Assembly: GCF_040807025.1 (NCBI RefSeq)
Contig: NC_090964.1
Span: 9,076,214-9,140,213, forward strand
DNA: 64,000 nucleotides
Direction: 5' to 3'
Source: Struthio camelus
Lineage: Eukaryota > Chordata > Aves > Struthioniformes > Struthionidae
A program made the translations under genes and the position numbers. The first letter of the stretch is position 1; each line of letters begins with the position of its first letter. This document shows, piece after piece, positions 26,161 to 56,760 of this stretch. The notes below the pieces were generated by a model. It saw nothing but the letters and a program-made list of their open reading frames with translations, did no database searches and was not told where the DNA came from.

Positions 26161-28269
26161 TGTTCCTGAACCCTCCTAAAACTTCTTGCCCTAATCTGAC
26201 GGCTGTGAGCTCCTTTCAGCACTTCATCGCTTCCTCAAGTCTGCTGTGAAGTCAAGGGCCTCCTGCCTCACTTCTCTCTGTCGCTCTCTAATTCTTACAT
26301 TTGCAGTTATCAAACTTGAATGGCTACTAACTGGCGTGATTTAAAGCAGGCCGAGCGGCCGCAGCGAGCGTGACGGCAGGCTGCACCTGCTGTCACTGTC
26401 ACACGCTCTCTCCAGCGCTTCCTTAGAGAGCAAGTCTGGTTTTTGAGGATGCTTGCTTTGTGCCTGCACGCAGGGGCAGCGTGCAAGAAGAGCCAGCAGG
26501 GGAGTTTTGCGTCTGCTTGGCCTCTGAATGCAGCCTGAGCCGTTTGCTGGGCGCCAGTCGCTGCTGGGCCACCTGGGAAGCTTCTCCTCTACACTACAAA
26601 GCAGCCTCTGCTATCTAAAACACAGCAAAGCACAGGGGTGCTCCAGAGCTCAGCAGTAATTAGTATGTTTGATTTTAATCCGTGCATCCTTTTCCTGAAA
26701 AGCTTATTACAACCTCCCCTTGCTTTCCCTACACATTTTGCAGTGAGAAGTTCCTGGAGGAAGGAATTTTTCTGGGTCCTGTCCAGCCACTCAGTTTAGG
26801 TGTGCGAAAAGCAGGTGATGCTCAGGGCACGTTCAGACACGGACACCAAGATCCCTCCCCGAACACACACCGCCGTTTAACAAAAGTAGCATTGTCCATG
26901 GCAGGACAAGGGGCAAGTGCTTTACTTACTACACACTTTAAAATCCCGCTAGCCCTGCACAGCGGCTGCAGGGACTCTGCCGCGCTCAGCACCGGAACGG
27001 ACTGAGGGCACTCGCGCCGCCTGTTGCCACGTCCTCAGCTGAAGCTGCTGGAGGGAAAAGCAGGGGGCTGATACCTGCTATCACAGCGCACAAGTGCACG
27101 TCTGCCTATGCTCGAGGCGGCATGTGACTAAAGTGCCCTTCGCCTGGCCCCATCCCCTGACCTAATCTCTACAGCAGACGATCCTTCTTTTCAGCTTTGC
27201 TGCCATCTGACCGACTGGCTGAAACATTCTCCTAATGATGTCTGACACATCAGGCAAAATCCACTGCTGGAATAAGACACAGCGGAGAGCCTTTGCAGTC
27301 TCAAAGCCTTTGCCTCAGGGCTGATAATTTCCATGCTGTTTAATTTAACCTGTAACCCACAATCCACCCAATCACACAGAGAGAAAGAAAAAAGCAGCTT
27401 AAACCCAAACCCCAGCCCTGCCACCTCCTTCGTCAAGTCAGGATGAGAGACAGAACTCAGCTCCTTCTCCCAGCGCAACACTGAAAACACACGCGTTTCT
27501 GCCTATTGAAACCGGCAAACAGTAGCCAGGGCCCCATTTCATTTTGGATGCAGTTTTGTTTAATTCATCTGGTGAAACAATAAACATCATGAAATCAAAT
27601 GTCCTGGTCAACGCCTGAGAGGAGGGGGGACCACGCAGCAGACGTGCGCCTGCTGAGCCCCCTCCCGCGCTGCTCCCCGGGGAGCACAGACCGGGGCTTC
27701 GCGAGGGAGGAGAAAGCACAGTAACAGCTTCTGAAAGTTCATGTGCTTTTAAAACTTGCTGGAAATTAAAGCAAAACGAGGCCTGCGATTTTCAGAAACA
27801 CACGGACAACAGAACCAGAGCTATGTAAAACAGACTGAAGTGGGACTGCCAGAAGGAGTCCCTGGAATTAATTTAATTGCAACCTATTTGTACGTTCTGA
27901 AAAAAATCAATTATGATTTCCTCCTGCCTCCCTATTCCTTTGGTTTTCAAGGGAATAGTTCAGTGGGCAAAAAGGTACCAGGATTAAGAGCTGAGGTGTA
28001 TAAAGCTCATTTTTCACCCAGCCCAGAGCTCAGCTCTGCCACGTACACCCTTTCTGAGGATTAGCGAGCTGCACTCGTCCTGATGCAAAAAGACACTGAC
28101 AGCTGAACATCTGCCCCTTGAATTTAAAGTCAAGCACGGGCTTCGTAGTTGAACCTATTACGGCAGCTCGCTCGCTCTCTTTCTCTCTCTGAAATGGGCT
28201 CACAGTACCTACTTCCCTTCTATTGCTGCGTAGGGTTTGCTTGGGGTCTCTGTACGTTGGTGCGCTTAC

Positions 28270-29110
28270 ACTCCGGCGCGCCGCGGGCCCTCATCTACTG
28301 CTGAATGGCCCGAGAGCCTCCAGGCTCAGTTTGCAGCTCGTCTAGAGAGAAAAGTTCGCATTGAATTCCTGGGACAGGCTGGTGCCGGGGTCCCGCGCGG
28401 CCCGTGAGGCTCGAGGCTGCCCGGCGGCCGAGGGCCCGGACGAGCGGCGCGCGCCCGAGAAGCTGCCGGGCCGTGCGGGAGCTGCCCCATGCCGGCGCAG
28501 AAAGGGGCTCCCCCAGAGATGCCCTTTCCTCCCAAATGGGCAATTCAGAAATATCGAAGGCGAGAAAACAATTGAGCAGGTTTTGTAACATGTTTAGCTT
28601 GATTTGGGGATATGGCCCACGCTAATCACTCTGATCCACGCAGCATGCTCCGGAGAGCTTCAGTCACCAGGTATCAACAAGGCAGAGATACGAAAACAGG
28701 GCCTGCTAACCCGTCTCCCTCACCCTTCCTTCTCTGCTTCCCTAGACTTTTCCGATAGGTAAAGGGTGACATCCTGTTCCAGTAGATTTTGGGGTTTTCT
28801 TCCCCCTCAGACTGAGGCATGTTCACAGAAAGGATCTGACGAACTCAGCCCACGGGTTGCACCCAGACTGGAGGGAGAGCTGTACAGAGGGGCTGCCCAG
28901 CTCGCAGGGGGCGCAGGCCTGCACCGAGGAGCACAAGCAGGGCACGGGCATGGGCAGGAGGCGGCGGCAGGAGCCCGGGGCGGCCGCAGCACCCGGCACG
29001 GGAGCCCGGGGCGGCGGCGGACGCCGCAGTGCAGGGCTGCGGCACGCCGGCTGCCCTGCTCCGGCTGGCACGAGGAGAGCTGGCGCGCGGGAGCTGCGCA
29101 GCACCTGCCT
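28270..29110. promoter_or_regulatory. Intronic CpG-dense zone B
   Basis: CpG-rich pieces at about 28270-28510 (gctgcccggcggccgagg, gagcggcgcgcgcccgag) and 28870-29110 (ggcggcggcaggagcccgg). It is followed on the plus strand by CTATAAATAC at 29170-29179, a TATA/MEF2-like box. Candidate plus-strand promoter; no supporting ORF. Confidence 0.3.
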
Positions 29111-30415
29111 GGGCAATCAGCCCTCATTTTCATTTGCCCTGAATGCACTCCCTGAATTAATCCTCCCCGCTATAAATACCTGTTCCAGAAAGTTGAATAT
29201 GACTGCACTCAGAGCGCAGGCATAAGAACGCCTTGTAGTGTTTGCGACTTGCTGTGAATACAAATGAGAGAGACAGCACACTGCTCATCACTGCAAATTA
29301 CTTTCCTATATTGGCCAGTCAGCGCTTAACATTAAACGACTACATTATAGGCATAATGTTATTATTATTCATAAAGTACGAAGAAAAAAAATCTGCTGGG
29401 TTCTGTATTTTGGTACCTCTGGAATCTGGTGGGTTATTTATCCCGAGATTAATGAACAGAGCCTTTCTACCAAAAGAAAAGCAGAGAATGACGAAAACTA
29501 AGACTTGCGTGTATTAATAACATGATTCAGTGTCTTTTCAATCAAGAGCTCCACCAATTTGGAATAAATTTCCAATTCATTTACAAACTCTCTGAGCTTC
29601 TGGCTTTCGAATCAGCTGGAGAGAAGTGCTTGCCCAGGTCTCCTTGCATTTCGTTTTCTGCCTCGTTTTGGGCTTTCTCCAATTGATTTTTAAACACTTC
29701 TATAAACCAGCAGCAGTGAGCAGTGCGGCTCAGAAAATCTGGCGGGGGGGTTATTAGGTTGCGTTATGGGGTCTTACTTGATTCCTTCAAACAGAAAAAT
29801 AAGGGTCTTTGGGGGTTTTTTGTTGGTTCTTAATATAAAAACATGCTTATTGGATTTTAATTCGCATTTTGCATTTCTGCTTAATGTAAATGACTGCAGT
29901 GTGTGCCAGTTCCAGCTTTAACAGAGGTCTGAGGCTGTGGAAATTTCTGCTGCATTACCTCTACAAAGCAACAATTAATTAGTCAGTGGTAGTGGACCTA
30001 GCAATCTGAAGCTGAAAGCGGCCGCTTCTGATCACCTAGCTGGATGTGTGGTGCAGGCCATGAGATATCCCTTCTCCATGACTCCTGCACTGAGCCTGCA
30101 GAAACAATGCTCTGGGGACAAATGGAAGTGAGGACCAGTGGCTCTCTTCCCACTCTATGCCTCCCATCCACACATTCGCATCAACCCAAATGACCCGAGA
30201 CCCTCTACACCATCCAGGTGCACCTTGTGTGGCAGAGCAGAGCTGGGCACAGACAAAGGGGATTTTGACCCTTAGCACTGCAAAAAAACTCCCCTGTGAG
30301 ATGCAACCTGCAGATGTTTGGCAAGCGGAGAACTGGGGCTCCCTGATACGCACGGAAGATTTGGAGGAAATGCTGGAACCAGAGCATACCTCTTGCAGCA
30401 CCAGACTGGCAACTA

Positions 30416-36507
<6,092 letters not shown>

Positions 36508-36696
36508 AAAGACACTGCGGGAGGGCACGGTCCCAAGTGCCATCCCCCTGACAGGTAAGTACATGGGTACCCAGTAAGTAATATCCATGGCTGCACTGAT
36601 ACGAGACAGTTGTTCCAAAGCTGAATCTGTGAGGACCGCTTGGCTGCACTTGACGGATGCTGTTTTCCAGGTGCCCAGGGTCAGTACAGTTTACAA
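36508..36696 (-). CDS. CSMD2: CSMD2 exon: CCP20
   Basis: Complete Sushi domain with a lengthened first loop: VVNCTDPGHLENSIRQVQ, HRFSFGTTVSYQCSHGYYLLG, LTCQGDGTWDRALPQCL. N-C-T lies at the domain start. 189 nt, phase 1-1. Acceptor TGTTTGCAG; donor CTTT|GTAAGT. Confidence 0.96.
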
Positions 36697-38034
36697 CTGC
36701 AAACAAACGACAAAAAAATACAAAACAAAGGGTGTAACAAAGGATTCTGTAAAAAACGAGCAGGAAAAGGGGAAAAAATTGCAAGTCACATGTTCCACAG
36801 TTTCCTTTTTTAATCTTTTTTTTTTTTTTTTAAAACGTTCTTTAGGGCAGAAATAGAATAAAAATTATTAAAAGATAAAAGAGAGAGCAGAGGCAATCCT
36901 GCAGGCTCTCATTCTACCATGCAAGCCTCAGGAGCAGAGCCTTGCTCTCTGGCCCGGTTGCAGGACTGGGCCTTACATTAGCACGTTGAAGAGAGCCGGT
37001 TCCCTGACAGACATAGCAACAGTCCTGCCAGAGATACTGGATTTCGGGAATACAGAAGAAGGGAGTGCACAGAGAGGAGGGAAATGCGATAAGTGAACTT
37101 GAGCGCTAATATCAATGGAAGTAGGGCAGCCTAGGAGGAGGACAGGCTCTGCAGCTAGGAGCACCGACGTTTGTCGTGACCAAACTGCTCTGGGCTACCA
37201 GAATGACCCCTACTAAGGGTCTGGCCTGATATTCTCTTGTGTCCTCCCCACCTACAACAAATAGCTCAATGTCTTGGAAGATGTGGGGCTGGGCAGGGCT
37301 TTCTAACAGCGCTGGGGGAAACCACCTGCCTCCTGGAGTGAGCGGGGCAGGATGACAAAGGGATAACAGATTTATTACTTGAGATTTAAATAGGCCCTCA
37401 GAGTTCAAACATCACTTGTACGTTCCTGATGAACTGCAAGATTGGTTTTATGTAAATTTATGACAGTGTCAAGCTGCATTTCAGGAGCCCAGAGTAACTG
37501 AAGAGGAAGGCACAGAGATAAACAAAGTCAGATCTGTCTAGATTAAATGGCACGGTTTCCTTACTTGTTCAGCAGCAAAATCCAGCACCAGGCTTGCTCT
37601 GTGCTCCCCTTGACATTTGTGTTCCCCTCCTCTCCCTCCCTGGCCATAACTAGCTCCCACTGACAGAGCGGGAAAAACACAGACTGTGATCTGCAAGGAC
37701 TCCTTCCTGGGCCAAATCTCAGCTTGCAACACTCAGCAAATACTATTAAGTCACCTTGCCACAGGACACTGAACCCTTCTCATACCCATGGAGGGGGAGG
37801 CTAACTGCTCCACTTCTGAGCCAGCATGGGGCTTAGCTCTGCTATCTGTCCTGGCAGCAACACTCACCCACCACTACATCTTCCTGAAGACGATGCATCA
37901 GGATGCTTGCCTGTACATCAGCCCTGGTGAGTGACACAGCTGAGGGGTTTCTGATCCTCAGGCCCTCCTCAGCCTAAGGCGCCCAGGATTTCCAGGCTGC
38001 AGCAGTGGCAGAGGGGTCGAGGCAGACGACTTAC
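36697..38034 (-). other. Intron, 1.3 kb
   Basis: Between CCP19 and CCP20. A T-run at 36817-36831 (an A-run in the transcript) lies about 120 bp into the acceptor-proximal part. Nothing else recognised. Confidence 0.85.
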
Positions 38035-38208
38035 CGCGGCAGGCGGGCAGCGAGCTGCTCCACTGTCCGTTGGCCAAGCACTGGGACTGGGAGGCTCCTT
38101 CCAGGTGGTATCCAGTGTTACATACAAACTTGGCCACGTCATTCAGATTGAACTGACTCCCTTGTGTCAAGCCATTGGCAGGATTGCCGGGGTGGCCACA
38201 AGTGATGG
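38035..38208 (-). CDS. CSMD2: CSMD2 exon: CCP19
   Basis: Complete Sushi domain: PITCGHPGNPANGLTQG, FNLNDVAKFVCNTGYHLEG, SQCLANGQWSSSLPACR. Four cysteines and Trp are present; no glycosylation sequon seen. Acceptor CTAATTGTAG; donor CGCG|GTAAGT. Phase 1-1, 174 nt. Confidence 0.96.
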
Positions 38209-43631
<5,423 letters not shown>

Positions 43632-43649
43632 TCAACAAAGGGACCAGTA

Positions 43650-43775
43650 TTAGCACCTCCACTTTACGGGTGGGAAACCAAGGCACTACGAGAGAGGGCA
43701 TCGTACCCACGCTACGCAGGATTTGAAACCTGGTGCCCTGAATATTCCACCTGTGAGGCAGAGCGGTCTCCCCTA
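43650..43775 (-). mobile_element. tRNA/MIR-like SINE relic in the 319-bp intron
   Basis: Plus strand reads ccactttacgggtgggaaac, caaggcactacgagag, ggatttgaaacctggtgcc and tgaggcagagcggtctcccc. Reverse-complemented, this follows a tRNA-derived head with a degenerate B box (GGTTTCAAATCC) and then a GGTTTCCCACCCGTAAAGTGG tail, as in MIR-type SINEs. It fills about 40% of the intron between CCP15 and CCP16. Confidence 0.55.
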
Positions 43776-43791
43776 GAGCAGGGAGACCTTA

Positions 43792-44127
<336 letters not shown>

Positions 44128-44554
44128 TCAAGCTCTGCTATTTAGGAAAGCTCCAGCACCCTACTGAGCCTCAGATGCTGCAATGAATGCCCACTTTCAA
44201 AGACAGGATCAGATCTGCAGCTCCTATCTATCAGCGTGGCAACAGCAAAGCCAACAGCGAACACCAGCTTCTACTGGAAGAGACTCTGGCTCTTGTTTTC
44301 TAAATATCTATAATACAAAATCAACTCAGTATTCACAACTTTTCACACAGAGATAAAGAAACAGATAGCAATAATGTTTTGTATTTACATCTCACAGCAG
44401 CAACAGTCTAAAAACGCTCTCCAGCAGCACTTCTGGATTACATAAGGCAGCAAACTGTATAATTACGTTGTGGCAGAAGCAGGGCTAAATTTAGCATTAC
44501 GGATGAGAAGGTAAGAGGAGAGGTTCAGAGGAGAACCGATATCAACAGGCACAG

Positions 44555-45100
44555 TGCCAAGCGGCCGCTCAAGATGGCAGCACTTCGGAGAAGCCGCTCT
44601 GCACCGTTTGCCGAGGCTGAGAGCCTCCGTCCTGTGGGTCCTGTGGCCCGGAGAGCGGCCAAACAGGGCAGAAAGGGCAGGCAGGTCTCCAGGAAAGCGA
44701 AACGTGAGCCACAGGCAGGCTCACTGGCGCTGCAAGAGTTTCACAACACGCTGCGAGCCCTGCTACCCCCTTTCCTACCGCTGGGAAAACCAGCACTGGG
44801 AGTCTGTCACCCAAATGTGTTTTTTTCTGCTAATATTCGCAAGAGCTGGGAAACTACACCCAGACTCGCCTCCAAAAACAGCAAGTGGGTTCCCACCCCT
44901 CTCTGTGAGTTTCGCCTCTGGGGAAAGCCCATCTCCCTTGGACTGCAGACCTGCAGCCCGCCAGCCCAGATGGGCCCGGGACGGCAGCGGGTAGGGGCCT
45001 CCCGGCGCACCGTGACGCTGCCACCGCGAGACCAGCAGCCAGCGGGGCTGCCAGCCAGGCAGGGCACAGAGATGAGCAGAGCCCATTGGCAACCGCTGAT
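44555..45100 (+). promoter_or_regulatory. GC-rich block with YY1-like CAAGATGGCAGC and 190-codon ORF
   Basis: A NotI-type word gcggccgc is followed at 44570-44581 by CAAGATGGCAGC, close to the YY1 promoter-proximal motif CAAGATGGCGGC. The same ATG (44574) opens a plus-strand ORF of 189 aa starting MAALRRSRSAPF, with A at -3 and G at +4. The product is basic and Pro-rich and resembles no family I know; coding status is doubtful. Confidence 0.25.
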
Positions 45101-45204
45101 TTGGTGGCCAACACCTAATCCAAACGATTATCTGCAGTTTTAAAACGCTCCAAAGGAAATTCATTCCTTGCTAGAATAGCCAGAGCTGTTCCTGCTCACC
45201 TAAT

Positions 45205-45280
45205 ACATGAGCTGGAGGTTAAGTCTACATCTCCTGAGTCGCAAGCAGATACTCTAAAACCTGGTCACCTGCCTGTTAGT
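45205..45280 (-). mobile_element. Possible tRNA-derived SINE relic
   Basis: The plus strand shows ggttaagtctacatctcctg, agtcgcaagcag and tactctaaaacctgg, reminiscent of a reverse-complemented tRNA-like SINE head (B-box region followed by gtgctctaacc). Very diverged. Confidence 0.25.
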
Positions 45281-46109
45281 CCCTCTGCACACAAACTAGG
45301 GTTAGAAAAGCAGCAACCTTAGGAAAGTTGGTTTCCAGTGACGTGGGCCTCACTGAGTGCTGAAAGGAGACACCAAACTTCCTGGGCGCAGCCTAAGCAC
45401 AACCACTGGAGCTTTCTACCACCAAAGGTCCAAGATGCTTTTATCTCATTACTAGTACTTGAGTCGGTGGGAGCCCCAGCCCGGAGCACAATTACACAGC
45501 CCCTTGCAGATGCGAGTGGTGCTAATAGGTGTGAGTAATTCAGCAGGCTCAAATTAGCACGATCGGGCACATCGCTGGTTGAAATGATAATCATATGTAT
45601 GTCATTTCACTCAGCTGAGGAGCTTGGCAAATCTCTCTACAAGGCTGGGTGTCTAGACAAGCAGTCACGCTGAATACCAATTTCATTCTGAGGCAACAGA
45701 AAGTCCTACTCTTCCACTGTCATCTTACAATTATTACAACTTTTTGATGTTACATTCAATCAAATAGATTGGAAAGAAAGCTGACCCCTTCCTTGGCCAC
45801 TGCCCCCCGCTCTGTTCAGTTCTCTTCCGCTCCTGGGAGCCAGGGAGAGAAAGGAGAGACAGAGATCACGGTGCTTAGGTCTACAATTGAAAGAGGACAC
45901 AAAGACTCTGGGCCCAGGGAGCAGTGAGGAAGTTCCCACCGGTGGAGCTGGGCACAGAGGCCGGTGGAGAAAGCATGAAGCCAGCAAGCTCTTGATAAAG
46001 ACAGCAAGAAACGTCTCCTTCCTTTTTCACGCACCCCTGAGGACAGGCCCAAGTCTTCCCAGGGGGACAGACAGAGCTAAGGGCTGTATAGCCTGAGCAT
46101 ATTCTCTGC

Positions 46110-46215
46110 CACCAGCCAAAACTCATTATCGCCATTAGCCAGCAGGGAAACTGAAGCACGGACACCAACAGGCTGGGACACCAGGTATGAACACAGAGTA
46201 AGTCCAGCTTTTGCT
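46110..46215 (-). mobile_element. MIR-like SINE relic
   Basis: Reads cattatcgccattagccagc, agggaaactgaagcacggac, then aggctgggacaccaggtatg and aacacagagtaag, in the order of the reverse-complemented MIR 3' half and core. Confidence 0.45.
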
Positions 46216-47584
46216 CCAAGTCCGTGGGGTTTAGGTGCAACTTGCTATCTTCACGATGGTAGGATCACTTAGTGTCGGTCAGCCCTCCTGCCTGGGCAAG
46301 CTCCATTTGCATTCCTGTCAAGTGGTTTGTTTGATTATTTGGAGCCTTTCCTTTGCATAAGCCCTGCCCCGACACTAAAGAGAGTTAGCAATAATCCAGA
46401 TAGGAAGCAATAAAGCAGACCATCCAGGCCAGGTGCAGTTAACTAAAAAGTTCATTAAGCCACCAAAAATGGTAATAAAAAAAATTACCCTCTTCACCTG
46501 CAGATGGTCAGGCTGAAGCACGAAGAGGAATCAGAGCGCTAACTGGGAGTGCTGACCGCTGCACCGCATGGGCTCTGGTACCCTGCAAGCTGCAGCATGA
46601 CGCTGTCCTTCCTCGCAAACTTGGCATCCTTGAGCAGAACGTGGTACTATTAAGTCTTTATTTAGAGGGCCCAGCATGAAGGAGAGAGGCTTAACTTTTT
46701 GGGGTGGCAGTACACTTGTCATCTGCTCTAAAGAGCTTTTCTGAGGTTCCAACTGTGGGCACTACAAGTCAAGGGAATCAGAAGGGATGAAAGAAAAAAG
46801 CCGTTTTCAGGGAAAGGCAAAATTAACATTCGGCTACGACGGACCCACCGAGAGTCAGATCCAGGGAAAAAGGAGGTGCTTATGGGGGTTCAGAGGTATG
46901 AAAGCTCTGTCTGCAGGAAGAAAATGTGCTGGGAAAGGAGACAGAGGCCACATGAAAGCAAATCTGCAGCTGGGATTCCAAAAACAAAGCAGCTTAAAAA
47001 TAGGCAGCAGCGATAGAGAAGGCATATTAGATCATCTTGTGTTCTCCCCCATTGTGCCAACGCAAGATTGTTCCCTGCAGAATATTCTCTGCTGCTTCCA
47101 TAAATGTCAGCTAGGACTGAGCACATAATAAAGATTATTTGAAGGGGATCAGGAAAGGGAAGGAGGATTATGTGCTGGCAGAGGGGAGCTACAGGAGGTG
47201 GCATTTGTTAACTAGACCATGTGTTTATGGGGACCCCAGTTCCCTTCCTCCTGACACAGCTGATTGTACGAGCAATTTATTTCATGTTGTGGGTTGAATT
47301 CCCAGACCTCTGCCATGTGGTCCTGGCCACTGGAAAGGATGAACAATTGAGTACAGCCCAAAACAAAAGGTTGCCAGTTGGCTTAGAAAGCAATGCAAAA
47401 AAAGATGTGCTGGATTTTACGTGGCTGAATTTGGGCACCAAGAAGGGAGCCAGCACGGGCTACCACCTCCGCAAGGCCAGGCGGGGGAGCTGCTCCACTG
47501 CCAGTTCTCAGACTCAGCCTTGCTGCTACTCGGTTATCTGCTGCCATGGATCTCCAGGCACTTGGTAACCATGGGCAAGTATTA

Positions 47585-47665
47585 AGATTCCTGTTGTAAA
47601 TACCGGGAAACAGAGAGAGCAGGTGACTTTCCCAAGAACGCAGAGGGGATACTCCACCTTCAGGA
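47585..47665 (-). mobile_element. MIR-like SINE relic
   Basis: Reads attcctgttgtaaataccgg, gaaacagagagagcag, gtgactttcccaagaacgcag, matching the reverse-complemented MIR region around cccattttacagatgaggaaa and gtgacttgcccaaggtcac. Confidence 0.5.
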
Positions 47666-49111
47666 TGCAGCTTCACCAGCCGGTTCCCCGGCAGTCAGTG
47701 GAGCGAGGCAGGCTCTTCCTGGGGGCGCTCCCAACGGCCGGCTTCAGTCTGAATTGCTCCTTGTGCAGCCAGCGGGGACAGACTCACACCTCCAGCGGGG
47801 AAATCGGAGCCCACTCGAAATGCTACCGCTTGGTCCCCAAATTCTCTGTTGGCTATAGCAGGGGGCCGTCTGGACAACCTCCCCAGCTAAGCTAGCGCCT
47901 GAAGCTGGAAGGGGCGAGCACTTCCCCGGGTTAGTGGCAAACCCCGGCGTCCTCCCGCACGCCTCTGCACCCCATCGCTGAGCCCAGCGAGGAGCGCAGC
48001 TGGGAGGAAGATCTCCCACTTCCTCCCACCCTGGTTACTGGCATCCTTTGCATACACCGCCAGACAGCACGGACCGGCACCGGAGTTTGGCACGGGCTGA
48101 TGGCTTTGCCAGGCTACCCCCTCCGCCACGAGAGGCGTTTCCCATTTTCTGTGCAGCTCCTGAGGGAAGTCCTGCTCACAGATCCCTTCTGCCTGGAGAA
48201 ACAACAGCACGGAGCTGGACAAGGCCCTCCCGACTCCGGCTGAGCTCAGTAACACTGCCGGAGCCACCGTTTCCAGACCTTATTCCCCCTCCTCTCTGCC
48301 TTGGTGTGCCCCCTGCACACCACTGCCTCCAGCAAGGAAACGCAGCCCGTGGACAGAAGGCAAGGCTCGGGCGGTAGTCCGGAACACCAGGACAGCAAAC
48401 ACTTTGCCGCGTTGTTACCTATGCTGGATGATATGGTTTTGCTCATACAAGATCCAGCACATGAGAGAAATCGCTCAGCCTGAGCTAACGCGCTGCTCCA
48501 GCGCGACTCGCGAGCCTCAGCAGCCACGACAGCCCCGGCTGACACGGGCGCTTCGCTGCGCGACCCAGCGGCTCCTTCCAGCCCCCGGCCCCTGCCCCAG
48601 CCCGCGTTGCTGCCGAAGCTGATGCACCGCTTGAGCTGCTGCTCGGCTTCCCAGCTCCCCTTGCCAAGGGCACAGCTCTTTGAGCGACAGGGGCTTGGTT
48701 TAACCTCTTGTCATTCACCTTGATACAAACACACCCTTGAGAGGGCTCCAAATGGATATAAGCATCCACATCATAAGAAAAAACCTTCAGAAGTAGAACT
48801 GCTTATTCTCCTGTGTATTCTCGAAAGGGCCCAAGTGATTCAGGAGCACAAAAGGGATTTTTCGGTAACTCTCACACTAAATAACCCCGCTTTTCCTTAA
48901 AGCGGGACAGGGCAGCAATGCAGAGAGCGGGGTAAGATTTTGCCTACGCTGCCTCTGTTCTCTGGCTAGTTTCCAGGGAAGTCGATGCAATATTAATCCC
49001 CAGTGCTCAGTTCCCTCGGAACATGGATGAATGTTCAAAGACACTGAAAGTCTTCATCAGAATAAAGACGGGCATTTTATCAACACAAAGAAACAGCTGA
49101 TTGTTGAATTG

Positions 49112-49129
49112 AAAAAAAAAAAAAAAAAA
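49112..49129 (+). repeat. A18 run
   Basis: Eighteen consecutive A on the plus strand. No retrocopy was recognised upstream, so it is not evidence of a processed pseudogene. Confidence 0.8.
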
Positions 49130-49748
49130 GGTGCAATCAGAAAGTGAATATAGTGAGTGAGATAAAACAGCCTGAAAGCAAACCCCCTTGGGGCAGGCTG
49201 CCCTGTCCTCCCCTCTACTCCCACGCCTGGAAGGAGCCATGTGCTAAGTATGGTATGTCATAACGATTACAGTTAATTAGGAGGAGATGTGGAAAGAACA
49301 ACTACATGCCTAAATCTTATGCGAAGCCAACAGAAACTGGGCACCATCTGAATCCTGAGAAATCTTTCATCGCCCACTAACACACAGACCTAAGAGGGGA
49401 CTTCCAGAAATGCTAGAGGAAACCCCATCCCACCAAAAGTCAGGATGACCCCCACGTTCCTGACATCTTCCCCAGATTCCTCCAAACAACAGCTTCTCTT
49501 GTGCTTAATCGAGGCTTGGTTGTGCCTGCGTTCAGATAGGGAAGCCCTATGCACAGACCGGCTTTCTCTCCCCTACCCAGACAGTGACCCTTTGCTCCCT
49601 TCACTTCTTCCTCACTTGCTCCCAAGGACTTGTATTAAGGGGACAACCTCACACTGCCTACCTGCAGCTGGTAGTCTTTTCTCAGCAGAGAACTGTGGCA
49701 ATTAGAACAGGTTTTCATTTTTGCACCATTTTTACTTAGTCCTCCCTA

Positions 49749-55836
<6,088 letters not shown>

Positions 55837-56199
55837 TTAAGCACAGCAGGCATCAGAGCAGATCCTCCCCCTCCGAGAGAGGGAAAGGCACGGGTAAAAT
55901 CACAACCAGCTCTTTTCCCCCAGCCCCAAGCCCCACAGAGCCAGTTCCAGCCATTCATCCACAAATGCGTCTTTCTCCAGTTTCTTACTCCCAATAGGAA
56001 ACAAAGATTTTTCATCAACGCACAGAGATTTAGGTGCCCACACAGCGTTACTCTGTTGCATGAATGCTGAGCCACGACTGACGTATGCTGACATGAGGCA
56101 ACATGACCTGCATCTTCTGGGATGCTAAGAGAAAACATCTTGGTGACTTCAATGGAATTAGGTCAACCATAGAAGAGGAAAAAATCTCAGATCGCTCTA

Positions 56200-56760
56200 G
56201 AGCCAAGTAAATCACAATAATTATTCAGAGAATTTCATCTTTACTGCCTGCCCTTGAACAAAGATTGCTAAACGCACCAATTTATTTTTAACTCGGAATT
56301 ATTCATTAATTTCTTCTGCAAATAATTCCAGGAGTGCAAATGGTTTGCATTGCAAATTCCGCATGTAGCTTGCAATTCACAAAGTAACCTATGTAATGTT
56401 CATGTCAATGCCTCATGTAAAGAAAAACAGCGCAGACTGAAGTCTTTGTCCAATTTGGCGTTTTTCAGTGGCACCACACAGCTAAATGGGAAGAAGGCAT
56501 CCAGTTCAGGAGCATAAACAATTCCTTATGACTCACACACCTGACCAAATACATTGCAATCAGCAAATCTTACCATCAGAAATTAAATATAAGCAAATGC
56601 TATGTAACAAATGTACTGCTTATAAGCATATGGGTGCAAAAGACTCAAGAACCTTGCTGCTTATGAAAATAAATGCGCAAGGGCTGTGAACATGGGTAAA
56701 TTGAACAAATGGTACTTGGAACTAAATGAATATTAATGAAAGACATTTTCTGCTATTTGC
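56200..56760. promoter_or_regulatory. AT-rich motif-dense block, candidate conserved element
   Basis: Low-repeat sequence with tcggaattattcattaattt, gcaaataattccaggag, tttgcattgcaaattccgc and catgtaatgttcatgtcaat-like words, typical of vertebrate conserved non-coding elements. Conservation itself cannot be seen here. Confidence 0.3.

Noticed and set aside
28766..29225. Overlapping ORFs of about 60-130 aa on both strands
   Set aside because: Ala/Arg/Pro-rich products in several frames in CpG zone B; no coding signature.
49112..49129. Processed pseudogene tail
   Set aside because: The A18 run has no upstream reading frame resembling a known gene and no flanking duplication that I could see.
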